Part shown: one piece after another, positions 23,890 to 33,262 of the stretch | Position numbering within the stretch: position 1 is the stretch's first letter | Layout of the letters: each line of letters opens with the position of its first letter | Assembly (NCBI GenBank): GCA_003210825.1 | Contig: QCUF01000005.1 | Span: 1-49,974 of the forward strand | Length of the DNA: 49,974 nt | Direction: 5' to 3' | From: Prochlorococcus sp. AG-676-P15-1 | GTDB lineage: Bacteria; Cyanobacteriota; Cyanobacteriia; PCC-6307; Cyanobiaceae | Notes under the pieces: model-generated | Seen by the model: the letters and a program-made list of their open reading frames with translations, nothing else | The model's database searches: none | What the model was told of the DNA's origin: nothing | Position numbers and translations under genes: made by a program

Positions 23890-24510
23890 AAAATAAACGT
23901 TAGATTCTGTAGTATGTAATTCTAACTTATTAGAAAAATAGAGAAATTACTAATACGTCTATTTTTCTTTTCAAATAAAGGACTTTTCCCCATTTTGTAA
24001 TGATCTCTCATTGCTTTATGCCCACTTTGTGAATGGATATTTTTTCATATTGAGATGATTATAGAATCTATATCTTAAAGTTAAAAAATAGTTTTTTCAA
24101 ATTAATTTCCTTTCTACTAATTTTAAATATCTTATCCATGACTAAAAGTGTTTGAGAAAAAGTTGGAGGAATTTGTCTGATATACAAGAATATCACTGTC
24201 AGTAAGTGTCTGATAATATTTAATTAAATCATTTTAACCAACGCCCTTTCCTTTTCTTATCGGTTTATAGAGTCCCAATTAGGTAAAAATAAAGAGTTTT
24301 TTGAACTATATTAAAAATTTTACTTTCGAGTAATACTTTACATTTTATTGTAGATCTGATTTTTAAGTGGGGGATATGGTTGGGGATGAAATGTGTGTGC
24401 GGGTAGATATTTGATAGACAAAGTTTGTAGTTGGGTTTTGCCTAAGATCAATTGTTTATAATGTGGGAGTTCTGATTCCCCTGGAGGATAATCGATATTA
24501 TCATTATCAC
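23890..24510. repeat. Gene-free region with degenerate copy of the tRNA-Ser downstream region
   Basis: No credible ORF in 621 nt. From about 24239 to 24490 the sequence loosely repeats 15778-16040: a C/T-rich stretch resembling the tRNA end, AATAAAGAGTTTTT (24289-24302 against 15823-15836), then GATATTTGATAGA(C)AAAGTTT at 24406-24426 with one mismatch to 15946-15966, GT-rich arm-like blocks, and a final CTGGAGG. An inverted repeat GATAAT-CGAT-ATTATC lies at 24487-24502. This looks like an old attachment site or duplication scar. Confidence 0.5.
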
Positions 24511-24915
24511 TTAGTGAAAATATTCTTCTTCTTCTTCACTTAGTGAATTTGAATCAACCTCTTCAAAATTTTTAGTTTGTTTATCCCATTCAAAATATTC
24601 AACATCACTTTTCTCACATTCCAATAATTCAACAAGTTCTAATGTATCAGGATTTACTTGATATATACAAGTTTTTAAAATATCAAAACGAATATCTAAT
24701 TTTTCTAATTCTTTATCTTCAAGATATTGTTTTAGGTAATCAAAAATATCTTCAGTTTCTTTAAAATCCCCAAACTTTGGCGTGAAAGTAAAACCATCAT
24801 CGTATCCAATTGCTACATCTATACACTTTTTTTTAAAGAATGAAAACTCTGGTGGATGACTGTCAGGAAATAAATTCCCGACTCCAAATTTTTCTATTTT
24901 CCTTTGTTCAGTCAC
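24511..24915 (-). CDS. Acidic hypothetical protein (134 aa)
   Basis: A 134-aa soluble protein with a strongly acidic C terminus ('SNSLSEEEEEYFH') and patterns such as 'FGVGNLFPDSHPPEFSFFKKK' at the start. No signal or membrane helix. I do not recognise a family. It lies between two stretches of repeat DNA at the right end of the accessory region and may be element cargo. Confidence 0.55.
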   Translation of the reverse strand: MTEQRKIEKFGVGNLFPDSHPPEFSFFKKKCIDVAIGYDDGFTFTPKFGDFKETEDIFDYLKQYLEDKELEKLDIRFDILKTCIYQVNPDTLELVELLECEKSDVEYFEWDKQTKNFEEVDSNSLSEEEEEYFH

Positions 24916-24988
24916 ATTTGAATTTATGCTTTTATAAATTTTAAAGAGTTAGTCAATAATTTTCCTAATGTTCTTAATATATAGGGTG

Positions 24989-25020
24989 ATTTTGATTCCC
25001 TTGGAGGGAAATAGGAATCA
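24989..25020. repeat. Short inverted-repeat element TGATTCCC-TTGGAGGG
   Basis: GATTCC (24994-24999) pairs with GGAATC (25014-25019) and encloses a smaller TTCCC/GGGAA hairpin with the loop TTGGA. The same TGATTCCC(C/T)TGGAGG block occurs at 24471-24486 and in decayed form at 16011-16030, so it is part of the repeat family of this region. It sits in the 255-nt gap before the ferredoxin gene, which otherwise shows nothing. Confidence 0.45.
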
Positions 25021-25170
25021 TAATTTCCTTCCTTTTTAATTATTTGTACGATACACTTCCCCATCCTATTAATCAAATTCAATCGGTATTAAGGATATCG
25101 GAAAATTTCTTGAAGATAAAAATATCGATTTGGTTTTAAATTGAATTATTTATACTAAAAATTTTATAAT

Positions 25171-25422
25171 TTAATTTTCCCAAAAAGGATCTGTCGTAAA
25201 AGAAACGCTTAATGAACAATTTTTTTTACTTTTAATATTACTAATACAAGCTCTTACAGTTTCTCCATTAACATCTATTTCGCAGGCTCCACAACTACCC
25301 GTTAAACATCCAGTTGGAATTTCTAAACCTACCTTTTCAGCAATTAAGAACCAATCATCTCCCTCTGAGGCATATGTCTCAATATTATTTGGCCATATAA
25401 TTTTAATTTTTGAATGTTTCAA
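25171..25422 (-). CDS. Plant-type [2Fe-2S] ferredoxin-like protein
   Basis: An 83-aa small [2Fe-2S] protein. The cluster motif C-x4-C-x2-C is clear ('TGCLTGSCGACEIDV', residues 38-52), with the fourth Cys in 'GETVRACISN'. It is shorter than photosynthetic PetF and divergent, so a specialised electron donor is likely. It overlaps the 3' end of cobQ by four bases, suggesting co-expression with cobalamin synthesis; whether it feeds a corrin-pathway enzyme is speculation. Confidence 0.85.
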   Translation of the reverse strand: MKHSKIKIIWPNNIETYASEGDDWFLIAEKVGLEIPTGCLTGSCGACEIDVNGETVRACISNIKSKKNCSLSVSFTTDPFWEN

Positions 25423-26948
25423 TTTAATAGTGATGAAATATTAAAGTTTTTATTAAATTCATTTGCGAGATTATTGATAATCGATTCTCTTTTTATCTTA
25501 TAAGATCTTGTTTTTTTGTCTAATAAGGGTAATTTTTTACTCTTTCTAATTAGATTTATATAGTGATCTCTCCACTCGTCATTTTCAAAGATTCCATGAA
25601 TATATGTACCTGCAATAGTCCCTCCTTGACTATTTTCTTTATACCACCCAAGATCTAGATCTTTAAAAATAGGCTTAACTTTTAGGGTATCTTGGTTCTT
25701 GTCTAATTCAGTTACTCCATTATGTAACTCAAACCCATTGATTATTGTTGATTTGGGCCATATGGATTCACAATTAATTTGTCTTGTGATCTTATTTTCA
25801 AGAAAAGTTGTTTTTATTGGAAGTAATCCAATTCCCTCAATTGAGTGATTCAAATTATTTTTTGATCCTTCTTTAAAAAAGGGGTCATCAAGAATTGTTC
25901 CTAACATTTGTAGGCCTCCGCAAATCCCAAAAATATTGCCATTTGTAGTTGAATAATCTTTTATATCTTTTGATAGACCTGATTCTTTAAGAAATATTTG
26001 ATCTTTAATAGTCTGTTTACTTCCAGGAAGAATAAGAAAATCATATTGATTCAAATCTTGTGAGCCTATTACCCATTTAACCAGTATCGATTCTTCATTT
26101 TCTAATGGATCAAAATCTGAAAAATTACTTATAGATGGTAATTTTATAATTCCAACTTTTATTTCAGGGTTGGGTGCATATATTTTTCTTTCTAATAAAT
26201 CTAAGGAGTCTTCTGGAGGGAATTTATCTTCCAACCAAGGAATTATTCCTAAAACAGGAATGTGAGTTTTATTTTCTATCCATTTTTTCCCATCTTCAAA
26301 TAATGAAAGATCTCCTCTAAATTTGTTTATTAAGATGCCTTTAATAAGCTTTCTTTCTTCTGGTTTCATTAACTCAAGGGTCCCTATTATTTGTGCAAAT
26401 ACACCTCCTCTTTCGATATCAGTAACTAAAATGCAATTCGCCTCTAAATACTTTGCAACTCTTAAGTTAGTAAGATCTCTCTGAATTAAATTCATCTCTA
26501 CAGGACTTCCTGCTCCCTCAATAACCAAACGACAATTTTTGTTGCTTTTATAAATGATATTTATACTGTTTTTTATAACTTCCCATCCTGGGAAAACCCA
26601 ATCTTTGTAATAATCTTTTGCTGTTGTAATACCTTTACTTTTTCCTAAATGAATGACCTCACTCGTTGAATTACCCTGTGGCTTTAATAGAATAGGATTC
26701 ATCTCTGAAGAGGGAATTATCCCACAAGCAAATGCTTGTAAAGCTTGAGAGTATGCCATCTCACCACCATTCCAATCAACCCAAGCGTTGTTACTCATAT
26801 TTTGCCCCTTAAAAGGGATTGGCTTTTCCCCCTGATTTTTAAGTAGTCTGCAAATTGCTGTTACTGTTAATGATTTACCAGCTCCACTTGAAGTTCCTAA
26901 AACCATAATTGGTTTTTTTTTCGGGTTATAATTTTCTCTGAATTCCAT
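25419..26948 (-). CDS. cobQ: Cobyric acid synthase
   Basis: A 509-aa glutamine- and ATP-dependent amidase that adds amide groups to the corrin ring in vitamin B12 (pseudocobalamin) synthesis. The N-terminal dethiobiotin-synthetase-like domain has the P-loop 'LGTSSGAGKSLT' (17-28) and 'IEGAGSPVEMNL'; the C-terminal class I amidotransferase domain has nucleophile Cys in 'NIFGICGGLQMLG' (about 336-348) and 'GTYIHGIFEN' with the catalytic His. Length is normal. Confidence 0.95.
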   Translation of the reverse strand: MEFRENYNPKKKPIMVLGTSSGAGKSLTVTAICRLLKNQGEKPIPFKGQNMSNNAWVDWNGGEMAYSQALQAFACGIIPSSEMNPILLKPQGNSTSEVIHLGKSKGITTAKDYYKDWVFPGWEVIKNSINIIYKSNKNCRLVIEGAGSPVEMNLIQRDLTNLRVAKYLEANCILVTDIERGGVFAQIIGTLELMKPEERKLIKGILINKFRGDLSLFEDGKKWIENKTHIPVLGIIPWLEDKFPPEDSLDLLERKIYAPNPEIKVGIIKLPSISNFSDFDPLENEESILVKWVIGSQDLNQYDFLILPGSKQTIKDQIFLKESGLSKDIKDYSTTNGNIFGICGGLQMLGTILDDPFFKEGSKNNLNHSIEGIGLLPIKTTFLENKITRQINCESIWPKSTIINGFELHNGVTELDKNQDTLKVKPIFKDLDLGWYKENSQGGTIAGTYIHGIFENDEWRDHYINLIRKSKKLPLLDKKTRSYKIKRESIINNLANEFNKNFNISSLLN

Positions 26949-27014
26949 TAGTAATTTATATTAATCTTGAAATTTATAAATAAGTAAATTGAATTATAAT
27001 TAGATAAAAAATTT

Positions 27015-27641
27015 GTGTTAATTCTAGCCTCTGCTTCCCAATCTAGAAAGAAATTATTGGAAAAATGTCAAATTGAATTTATTCAAATATCAAGTAATTT
27101 TGATGAAGCTTCAATAAAAGAAAAAGATATATCTAATTTGGCTCTGGAGTTATCTTTTCAAAAAGCCAATAGTTTAGTTCTTAATATTAAAGAAATAGAG
27201 TTACCACTAAATTTTAATTATAGTTCTATCGAAATACTTGGTTGCGATTCAATATTCGAATTTAATGGAAAAGCTTTCGGAAAACCATCAGACAAAGAAG
27301 AAGCATATAGAAGATGGTCAAAAATGTCAGGAGAATTTGGTTTTCTTCATACGGGACATACATTACTAATTAGTACTTTTGATTTAACTTCAAAAGTAAT
27401 CAAAGTAACTAAGAAAATTAAAAAAACAGTAAGCTCTAAAGTATATTTTTCTAAACTGCAAAATGAAGAGATAAAAAATTATGTTGATTCCCTTGAACCT
27501 TTATATTGCGCTGGAGGATTTGCTTTAGAAGGCCAAGGAGGTAAATATATCGAAAAGATAGATGGTTGTTTTAGTAATGTAATGGGTCTTAGTTTGCCAT
27601 GGCTTAGAAAGAGCTTAATTAAAGAAGGAATTGCTGCATAA
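27015..27641 (+). CDS. maf: Maf-family nucleoside triphosphate pyrophosphatase
   Basis: A 208-aa Maf/YhdE-type house-cleaning pyrophosphatase for non-canonical nucleotides. It starts at GTG; the N-terminal signature '[15 protein letters not shown]' (3-17), '[17 protein letters not shown]' (catalytic Asp) and '[13 protein letters not shown]' are intact. Divergent from cobQ by 66 nt and convergent with psbC, sharing a terminator. Confidence 0.92.
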   Translation: MLILASASQSRKKLLEKCQIEFIQISSNFDEASIKEKDISNLALELSFQKANSLVLNIKEIELPLNFNYSSIEILGCDSIFEFNGKAFGKPSDKEEAYRRWSKMSGEFGFLHTGHTLLISTFDLTSKVIKVTKKIKKTVSSKVYFSKLQNEEIKNYVDSLEPLYCAGGFALEGQGGKYIEKIDGCFSNVMGLSLPWLRKSLIKEGIAA

Positions 27642-27668
27642 AAAAAGACCCTTTACAGGGTCTTTTTT
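27638..27668. terminator. Bidirectional terminator between maf and psbC
   Basis: Perfect stem AAAAAAGACCCT / AGGGTCTTTTTT around TTAC, flanked by A-runs and T-runs, so it can end transcripts from both maf (plus) and psbDC (minus). Confidence 0.9.
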
Positions 27669-27683
27669 AAAAATTGATTAAAG

Positions 27684-29066
27684 TTAATCAATATCTGGCA
27701 TTTCAAGAGCTGGCTCACTCTTTCTATCGATTCCTTTTTCGAAACCGGCAGCGGCTGCTCTAGCACGACCTGCATGCCAAAGGTGACCGATGAATGTAAA
27801 CCATCCTAGGAAGAATTGAGCTGCAGCTAACCATTGTCTTAAATTAACAAAGTTAACAGCGTTAGGCTCAGTAATGATACCACCAACAGAGTTGATAGAA
27901 GCATTAGGTGCATGAGTCATATATTCAGCAGCTCTTCTTACTTGCCAAGGCTGAATATCATTTTGGATTTTCTCAAGGCTCAATCCGTTAGGTCCTCTTA
28001 AAGGTTCTAACCATGGCCCTCTGAAATCCCAAAATCTCATTGTTTCACCACCAAATATAATTTCACCTGTAGGAGATCTCATGAGATACTTACCTAATCC
28101 TGTTGGTCCCATTGTTGAACCTACATTAGCTCCAATTCTTTGATCTCTTACAAGAAAAGTAAAGCTTTGGGCCTGCGAAGCTTCAGCATTTGTTGGGCCG
28201 TAGAATTCTGAAGGATAAGCAGTGTTGTTGAACCAAATGAAAGTTGATGCAATAAAACTTGCAACACAAATTCCACCAAGTGCATAGCTTAAAAGTCCTT
28301 CTCCATTCCAAATGAATGCTCTTCTAGCCCATCCAAAAGGTTTTGTGAAGATATGGAATAAACCACCAATAATAGCAGTTATACCAACATAAACATGACC
28401 ACCAACAATATCTTCAATTGAGTTGACACCGATAATTGAACCAGCACCTCCCCATGGAGACCTGAATAGATAACCAAGAATAACTCTTGGATCTAACGTT
28501 GGGCTGACTAACCTAACTTCTCCTCCACCGGGGGCCCATGTGTCATAAGCACCACCAATAAACATCCAATCTGCTACAAAAAATAAAGCTCCTACTCCTA
28601 AAACTATTAGGTGATAACCCAATATATTAGTCATTTGGTTCTTATCTCTCCAATCAGTTGAAAAGAAAGGAAAATCTTGCTCGAGCTTTTCTGGACCAGC
28701 TAAGGAGTGATAAATCCCTCCAAAACCTAAAACTGCTGAAGAAATTAAATGTATAACACCTGCTACAAAAAAGGGATATACAGAAGTAACTTCACCACCA
28801 GGGCCTATACCAAACCCAAACATTGCAACGTGAGGCATACAAATTAAGCCTTGTTCCCACATTGGTTTATCAAATGTGAAATGGCTTACTTCGAATAACA
28901 TCATTGCTCCAGCCCAAAATACTATTAAGCCAGAGTGTGCAATGTGTGCTCCAAGTAAACGACCAGAAAGATTAATCAATCTGGCGTTACCTACGTACCA
29001 AGCATAACCAGTTTCTTCAATACTCTGGTTAGGAGCTCTTAGTAAATTATTAAAGGGCGTTTCCAC
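27684..29066 (-). CDS. psbC: Photosystem II CP43 protein
   Basis: Inner antenna of photosystem II. I place the start at GTG 29066, which gives 460 aa beginning (V/M)ETPFNNLL; a GGAGG lies 9 nt upstream (29076-29080), and this internal GTG start within psbD is known for cyanobacterial and chloroplast psbC. The ORF upstream to 29093 is the in-frame overlap. Chlorophyll His pairs in six helices and the large lumenal loop with '[20 protein letters not shown]', which contacts the Mn cluster, are intact. It overlaps psbD by 17 nt. Confidence 0.96.
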   Translation of the reverse strand: METPFNNLLRAPNQSIEETGYAWYVGNARLINLSGRLLGAHIAHSGLIVFWAGAMMLFEVSHFTFDKPMWEQGLICMPHVAMFGFGIGPGGEVTSVYPFFVAGVIHLISSAVLGFGGIYHSLAGPEKLEQDFPFFSTDWRDKNQMTNILGYHLIVLGVGALFFVADWMFIGGAYDTWAPGGGEVRLVSPTLDPRVILGYLFRSPWGGAGSIIGVNSIEDIVGGHVYVGITAIIGGLFHIFTKPFGWARRAFIWNGEGLLSYALGGICVASFIASTFIWFNNTAYPSEFYGPTNAEASQAQSFTFLVRDQRIGANVGSTMGPTGLGKYLMRSPTGEIIFGGETMRFWDFRGPWLEPLRGPNGLSLEKIQNDIQPWQVRRAAEYMTHAPNASINSVGGIITEPNAVNFVNLRQWLAAAQFFLGWFTFIGHLWHAGRARAAAAGFEKGIDRKSEPALEMPDID

Positions 29067-30126
29067 GCGGAAGAACCTCCTCAGGGAATACAAAGTTTTC
29101 GTGTGGTTGATCCACAGAAGACATCCATGCTCGCATACCTTCGTTCAAAAGTATATTCTTTGTGTAGAAAGTTTCAAATTCTGGATCTTCTGCAGCTCTT
29201 ATCTCTTGGCTAACAAAATCGTAAGCTCTTAAGTTAAGTGCTAAACCAACAATACCAATTGAAGATGTCCACATACCCATAACAGGTACAAATAACATCA
29301 AGAAGTGAAGGAAACGCTTGTTAGAGAAAGCAATACCAAAAATTTGGCTCCAAAATCTATTCGCTGTAATCATTGAATAAGTTTCTTCTTCTTGTGTTGG
29401 ATCGAAAGCTCTAAAAGTTGAACTTTGAACTTTACCATCTGTGTATACACTTGTATCTTCATATAATGTGTTTTGCACTGTAGCTCCATGGATAGCACAA
29501 AGAAGTGCACCACCAAGAATTCCAGCAACACCCATCATGTGAAAAGGGTTAAGAGTAATATTGTGAAAACCTTGAATGAACAAGATATAACGGAAAATTG
29601 CTGCGACACCAAATGATGGAGCAAAAAACCAACTATGTTGACCTAGAGGATAGATAAGGAAAATACTTGTAAAAACTGCAATTACAGCTGAAAAAGCAAG
29701 TGCATTGTAAGGTCTGATACCTACAAGACCAGCAATTTCAAATTGACGAAGCATAAAACCGATAAGGCCAAATACTCCATGTAATGCAACGAAGTTCCAA
29801 AGACCACCAAGTTGTAGCCATCTTACGAAACTACCTTGGGCTTCAGGACCCCATAAAAATAGAAGACTGTGTCCCATGGCATCTCCAGGGGTACTTACAG
29901 CTGCTGTTAAAAAGTTTGCTCCTTCAAGATATGAAGATGCAATTCCGTGTGTGTACCAAGAGGTAACAAATGTTGTTCCGACAAACCATCCTCCTATTGC
30001 AAGATATGCACAAGGTAGAAGTAGTAAACCGGACCAACCAATAAATACAAACCTGTCGCGCTTTAACCAATCATCGAGGACATCAAACCATCCTCTCTGT
30101 GGGGCGCTTCCAACGGCGATCGTCAT
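29050..30126 (-). CDS. psbD: Photosystem II D2 reaction-centre protein
   Basis: A 358-aa five-helix core subunit that binds P680 chlorophyll, pheophytin and plastoquinone QA with D1. The start '[33 protein letters not shown]' and the helix IV/V His region '[33 protein letters not shown]' are intact, as is '[18 protein letters not shown]'. First gene of the psbDC operon; no strong Shine-Dalgarno is seen before its ATG. The 184-nt upstream gap holds its promoter. Confidence 0.97.
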   Translation of the reverse strand: MTIAVGSAPQRGWFDVLDDWLKRDRFVFIGWSGLLLLPCAYLAIGGWFVGTTFVTSWYTHGIASSYLEGANFLTAAVSTPGDAMGHSLLFLWGPEAQGSFVRWLQLGGLWNFVALHGVFGLIGFMLRQFEIAGLVGIRPYNALAFSAVIAVFTSIFLIYPLGQHSWFFAPSFGVAAIFRYILFIQGFHNITLNPFHMMGVAGILGGALLCAIHGATVQNTLYEDTSVYTDGKVQSSTFRAFDPTQEEETYSMITANRFWSQIFGIAFSNKRFLHFLMLFVPVMGMWTSSIGIVGLALNLRAYDFVSQEIRAAEDPEFETFYTKNILLNEGMRAWMSSVDQPHENFVFPEEVLPRGNAL

Positions 30127-30310
30127 GAGAAATCGTTTTTAGCTTCGGGATACGCTGAGACTGTAACAAAGATTGAGAGTAAAGTGGGGAAATATTTGTA
30201 TATATGAAACGCCTTGTAAAGCTTTCCTAACTTTTGTGTTAAAAATTAGGTATTAATACTCTACATTAATTGTTAAATTAGTAGGAATAGGCATCTAAAA
30301 TATAATTATT
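30127..30310. promoter_or_regulatory. Divergent psbD / ycf4 promoter region
   Basis: An 184-nt gap between divergent psbD (minus) and ycf4 (plus). On the minus strand a TATATA box (about 30199-30204) preceded by TTTACA-like sequence could start a psbD transcript with a leader of roughly 65 nt. No other structure is evident. Confidence 0.35.
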
Positions 30311-30868
30311 ATGCAATCAAACCTTTCTTCCTTTAACAAGATTGAACAAAAAATTAATGGTTCAAGAAAAATATCGAATTACCTTATTGGAGGAATGTTA
30401 TCTATCGGTGGTATAGGTTTTATTTTAGCTGCGATTTCAAGCTATACAGGAAGAGATTTACTCCCTTTGGGTAATCCTTCAACCTTACTTTTTATCCCCC
30501 AAGGATTAATAATGGGAGCTTATGGAATAATAGCTAATTTGCTAAATATATATTTATGGTATTTGGTTTTTATAAATTTCGGCTCTGGTTATAACTTTTT
30601 TGATAAAGATTCCCAATCTGTCGAAATTAAAAGAAAAGGATTGTTTAAAGATATTGAAGTTAAATTAAATTTTGATGAAATAAAATCTGTAAAACTTGAT
30701 ATAAGTGAAGGATTTAATCCAAGAAGAAGAATTGCATTAGTTCTTAAAGGCAGAAAAAAAGCACTTCCTTTAAGCGGTGCAGGAGAACTTAAACCATTGT
30801 TGCAGGTTGAAGAGGAAGGAGCAAGATTAGCTAAATTTTTAAATGTAAATTTGGAGGGTTTAAAATAA
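30311..30868 (+). CDS. ycf4: Photosystem I assembly protein Ycf4
   Basis: A 185-aa thylakoid protein that helps assemble photosystem I. Two membrane helices (about 22-45 and 62-85) are followed by a soluble domain with 'SVEIKRKGLFKDIEVKLNFDEIKSVKLDISEGFNPRRRIALVLKGRKKALPL', the standard Ycf4 core. Its stop TAA overlaps the putative ATA start of the cyclophilin gene, where an ATGA overlap would be expected. Confidence 0.94.
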   Translation: MQSNLSSFNKIEQKINGSRKISNYLIGGMLSIGGIGFILAAISSYTGRDLLPLGNPSTLLFIPQGLIMGAYGIIANLLNIYLWYLVFINFGSGYNFFDKDSQSVEIKRKGLFKDIEVKLNFDEIKSVKLDISEGFNPRRRIALVLKGRKKALPLSGAGELKPLLQVEEEGARLAKFLNVNLEGLK

Positions 30869-31524
30869 GAAGATTTTATTTATTAAAACCACTTATATTT
30901 TTTAAGATATTTTTATTATTAATTACAGGTTGCAGTTATAAAAATACTTTTGATTCTAAATATTATTGTAAAAAGCTTGATCTTAATTGTTTAAAAAAGA
31001 ACCAAAGAGTAGTTTTCAAGACTTCAAAAGGTAATTTTGATGTCCAATTATATGGTAAAAATAAGCCAGTTACTGTAAGTAATTTTATTCAAAATGTAAA
31101 AAATAATATTTATAAAGATAGAAGTTTTTATAAAATAATTAATTTTCCTCAAGTTAAATTAATTCATTCAGGTTTTTTCCCTGAAAACAATTACGACAAC
31201 AAAGAAAATCAAATCTTAAACAAACTCAGAGGAAAAATTCCCTTGGAAATAAAATTAATAAAAGAAATCGAACCAAAATATAATTATCAAATTGTAGATC
31301 CTTCTGAAATAGCCAATCTTACTAATTTTTTTGAAAAGGGATCGCTAGCCATGGTAAAGATTGGAGAAAGGAATTCTTCTTCTACAGAGTTTTTCTTTGT
31401 AACTAATAAATTCCCCGAATTAGATGGAAGATATTCAATCTTTGGAAAAGTTGTTAGAGGAATAGAAATATTACAGGAAATAGATAAGGAAGACTTGATT
31501 TATGAAATCATAATTTCTAATTAA
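30865..31524 (+). CDS. Cyclophilin-type peptidyl-prolyl isomerase lipoprotein, apparently with an ATA start
   Basis: The frame is open from 30835 to 31524 and contains no ATG/GTG before deep inside the domain. GGAGGG (30853-30858) sits 6 nt before ATA 30865, giving 219 aa: basic start 'RRFYLLKP', hydrophobic segment and lipobox 'LLLITGC' (Cys about 26), then a cyclophilin fold from '[26 protein letters not shown]' to '[10 protein letters not shown]', '[31 protein letters not shown]'. It is probably a lipid-anchored proline isomerase. Overlaps ycf4 by four bases and ilvH (convergent) by four. If ATA is not used, the gene is silenced. Confidence 0.75.
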   Translation: MRRFYLLKPLIFFKIFLLLITGCSYKNTFDSKYYCKKLDLNCLKKNQRVVFKTSKGNFDVQLYGKNKPVTVSNFIQNVKNNIYKDRSFYKIINFPQVKLIHSGFFPENNYDNKENQILNKLRGKIPLEIKLIKEIEPKYNYQIVDPSEIANLTNFFEKGSLAMVKIGERNSSSTEFFFVTNKFPELDGRYSIFGKVVRGIEILQEIDKEDLIYEIIISN

Positions 31525-32045
31525 ATCTCTAAAGAGTATTTATTTATTTTTAACATTTCAGTATTTACTCCCGATGATCGCTTAAGAGCAACTTTCCCTG
31601 TTCTTGCAATTTCAAGAATTCCATATGGTTCAAGAAGCTTTTCCAAAGCAACTAATTTCCCTGGGTCCCCTACTACTTCAAGGGTTAAAGCCATATCTGA
31701 CACATCTACTACTTTTGCTCTAAATATTTGAACGATATCTAAAATATTACTTCTTGTATCTTCTTTTGACGATACTTTGAGAAGCATTAATTCCCTTTCA
31801 ACTGCAGCAAGGTTTGTAAAATCTACGACTCCAAGAACATTAAATAATTTATTAAGTTGTTTTGTCATTTGTTGAAGGGTTTCATTATCACCCTCTACTA
31901 CCATTGTTAATCTTGAAATCCCCTTAGTTTCGGCAGGCCCAACGGCGAGACTATCGATATTAAAACCTCTTCTAGCAAAAAGACCTGAGATTCTACTCAA
32001 TGCCCCTGATTCGTCTTCAACAAGTACTGATAATGTATGTTTCAT
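31521..32045 (-). CDS. ilvH: Acetolactate synthase small (regulatory) subunit
   Basis: A 174-aa regulatory subunit of acetohydroxyacid synthase in branched-chain amino acid synthesis. The N-terminal ACT domain '[37 protein letters not shown]' (3-39) binds valine for feedback inhibition; the second domain ends '[20 protein letters not shown]'. Length normal. The catalytic subunit is elsewhere. Confidence 0.95.
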   Translation of the reverse strand: MKHTLSVLVEDESGALSRISGLFARRGFNIDSLAVGPAETKGISRLTMVVEGDNETLQQMTKQLNKLFNVLGVVDFTNLAAVERELMLLKVSSKEDTRSNILDIVQIFRAKVVDVSDMALTLEVVGDPGKLVALEKLLEPYGILEIARTGKVALKRSSGVNTEMLKINKYSLEI

Positions 32046-32051
32046 ATTTTA

Positions 32052-32993
32052 TTAGGTTTGTAAGTCTCTAATCCATTCATAAGAAATTTTATTGAATAAT
32101 GAAGGATCTTCATCATGAACACAATGGCCTGAATTGGATATTATTTTTAATTCTACCCATCTATGGAATTTTGCAATCTTTTTGCCAAGAAATAAAGGTA
32201 TGAAATTATCCTTTTCTCCCCACAATAATAAAAAAGGAATTTTTTTTGAAAGACTAAGTTGTTCCAAAAGGTAAGAGGCTTTTAACTTGTCTCCCCTTGT
32301 TGCCATACCAATGCACATAGCTCTTAGTGCTCTTGCTGAAGTCTTTCTTAAAACTGGTTTACTTACAATATTTATTAATTCTTTATCTACTTTATCTTTT
32401 TTGAAATATGCAGAATTAAGTCCTAATTTTATTATTCCTAATTTACTTATTAAAAATAGAACTATTTCTAAAGGAAATATTCTGAAAAATATTTTTATAA
32501 GTTTGATTCTAAATTTTTCAAAAATCGAATTAAGTTCTGATTCCTTTTTTTTAATTACTAGAGGATCTGGGAGAGGAGATGCGATAACAGATAATATTTC
32601 ATTCTTTAAATAGACTGCGCATGTTAAAGCTACTAAAGAACCTAAAGAATTACCTATTAGAATTACCTTCTTAGAAGTCTTTGGTCTAATTACTTGTTTA
32701 ATAAAATCACTGACTTGATTACACCAAACTCCATTATCTAATTTTCCTATATCTCTTATACCTGGCTGTGCTGAATTGCCGAATCCAATTAAATCTATTG
32801 AGTAAACAGAATATCCTTTTTGTGCAAAGTAGTAAGAATTATTTCTCCAATGTTTACTACTTGCTCCGAACCCGTGAAGCAAAATCATTGGATGTGTATT
32901 GTCTTCACCTTTAACACTCCAAAAAATTTTAAATCCATTCCAATTCCAATAATTAGATTCGTTCCCTTCATGCAATTTATCGATATAGTTCAT
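32052..32993 (-). CDS. Alpha/beta-fold hydrolase
   Basis: A 313-aa alpha/beta hydrolase. Oxyanion-hole motif 'LLHGFGASSKHW' (38-49), nucleophile elbow 'LIGNSLGSL' (Ser116), acid 'LLWGEKDNFIP' (about 255-265) and catalytic His in 'ISNSGHCVHDEDP' form a complete triad. The arrangement is common in cyanobacterial homologues of pheophytinase/esterase-like proteins, but the substrate is not predictable. Six bases separate it from ilvH on the same strand, so the two are likely co-transcribed. Confidence 0.85.
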   Translation of the reverse strand: MNYIDKLHEGNESNYWNWNGFKIFWSVKGEDNTHPMILLHGFGASSKHWRNNSYYFAQKGYSVYSIDLIGFGNSAQPGIRDIGKLDNGVWCNQVSDFIKQVIRPKTSKKVILIGNSLGSLVALTCAVYLKNEILSVIASPLPDPLVIKKKESELNSIFEKFRIKLIKIFFRIFPLEIVLFLISKLGIIKLGLNSAYFKKDKVDKELINIVSKPVLRKTSARALRAMCIGMATRGDKLKASYLLEQLSLSKKIPFLLLWGEKDNFIPLFLGKKIAKFHRWVELKIISNSGHCVHDEDPSLFNKISYEWIRDLQT

Positions 32994-33105
32994 ATAAATA
33001 ACCCTTTATTCCTCTCTTAAATAATTTAAAGATATTTGCATTAGTTATTTTTTCTACAAAAAAATGCACATAGACGTTAAATTATAATAATTGATTAAGT
33101 TTCCT

Positions 33106-33204
33106 ATGGCTAAAGAAATTTTTAGTATTGCTGCTGTGTTTTGGATATTGATACCAATTGGATTGGTTGGTGGTGCACTATTATTAAAATTTCAAGGAGA
33201 TTGA
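33106..33204 (+). CDS. petM: Cytochrome b6f complex subunit VII (PetM)
   Basis: A 32-aa single-helix protein, '[19 protein letters not shown]' then '[13 protein letters not shown]', matching PetM in length and pattern. It is a small peripheral helix of the cytochrome b6f complex in the thylakoid membrane. It lies 58 nt upstream of ycf39, as in other marine picocyanobacteria as far as I recall. Confidence 0.93.
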
Positions 33205-33262
33205 TTCTCACGAATACCATAGAAAGTGAGTTAATCTCGGAAAGTTAAGTACATCCTTAAGT

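Noticed and set aside
25080-25145. Peptide-like frame 'IGIKDIGKFLEDKNIDLVLN'
   Set aside because: Stop codon immediately upstream and no start codon; could be a gene fragment or chance.
15791-25170. Integrase, transposase, replicase or CRISPR array in the accessory region
   Set aside because: I looked for tyrosine/serine recombinase, DDE and helicase motifs and for regularly spaced palindromic repeats and found none.
31243-31524. Short 93-aa protein starting at TTG 31243
   Set aside because: The frame continues upstream through a full cyclophilin domain and lipobox; the TTG is internal.
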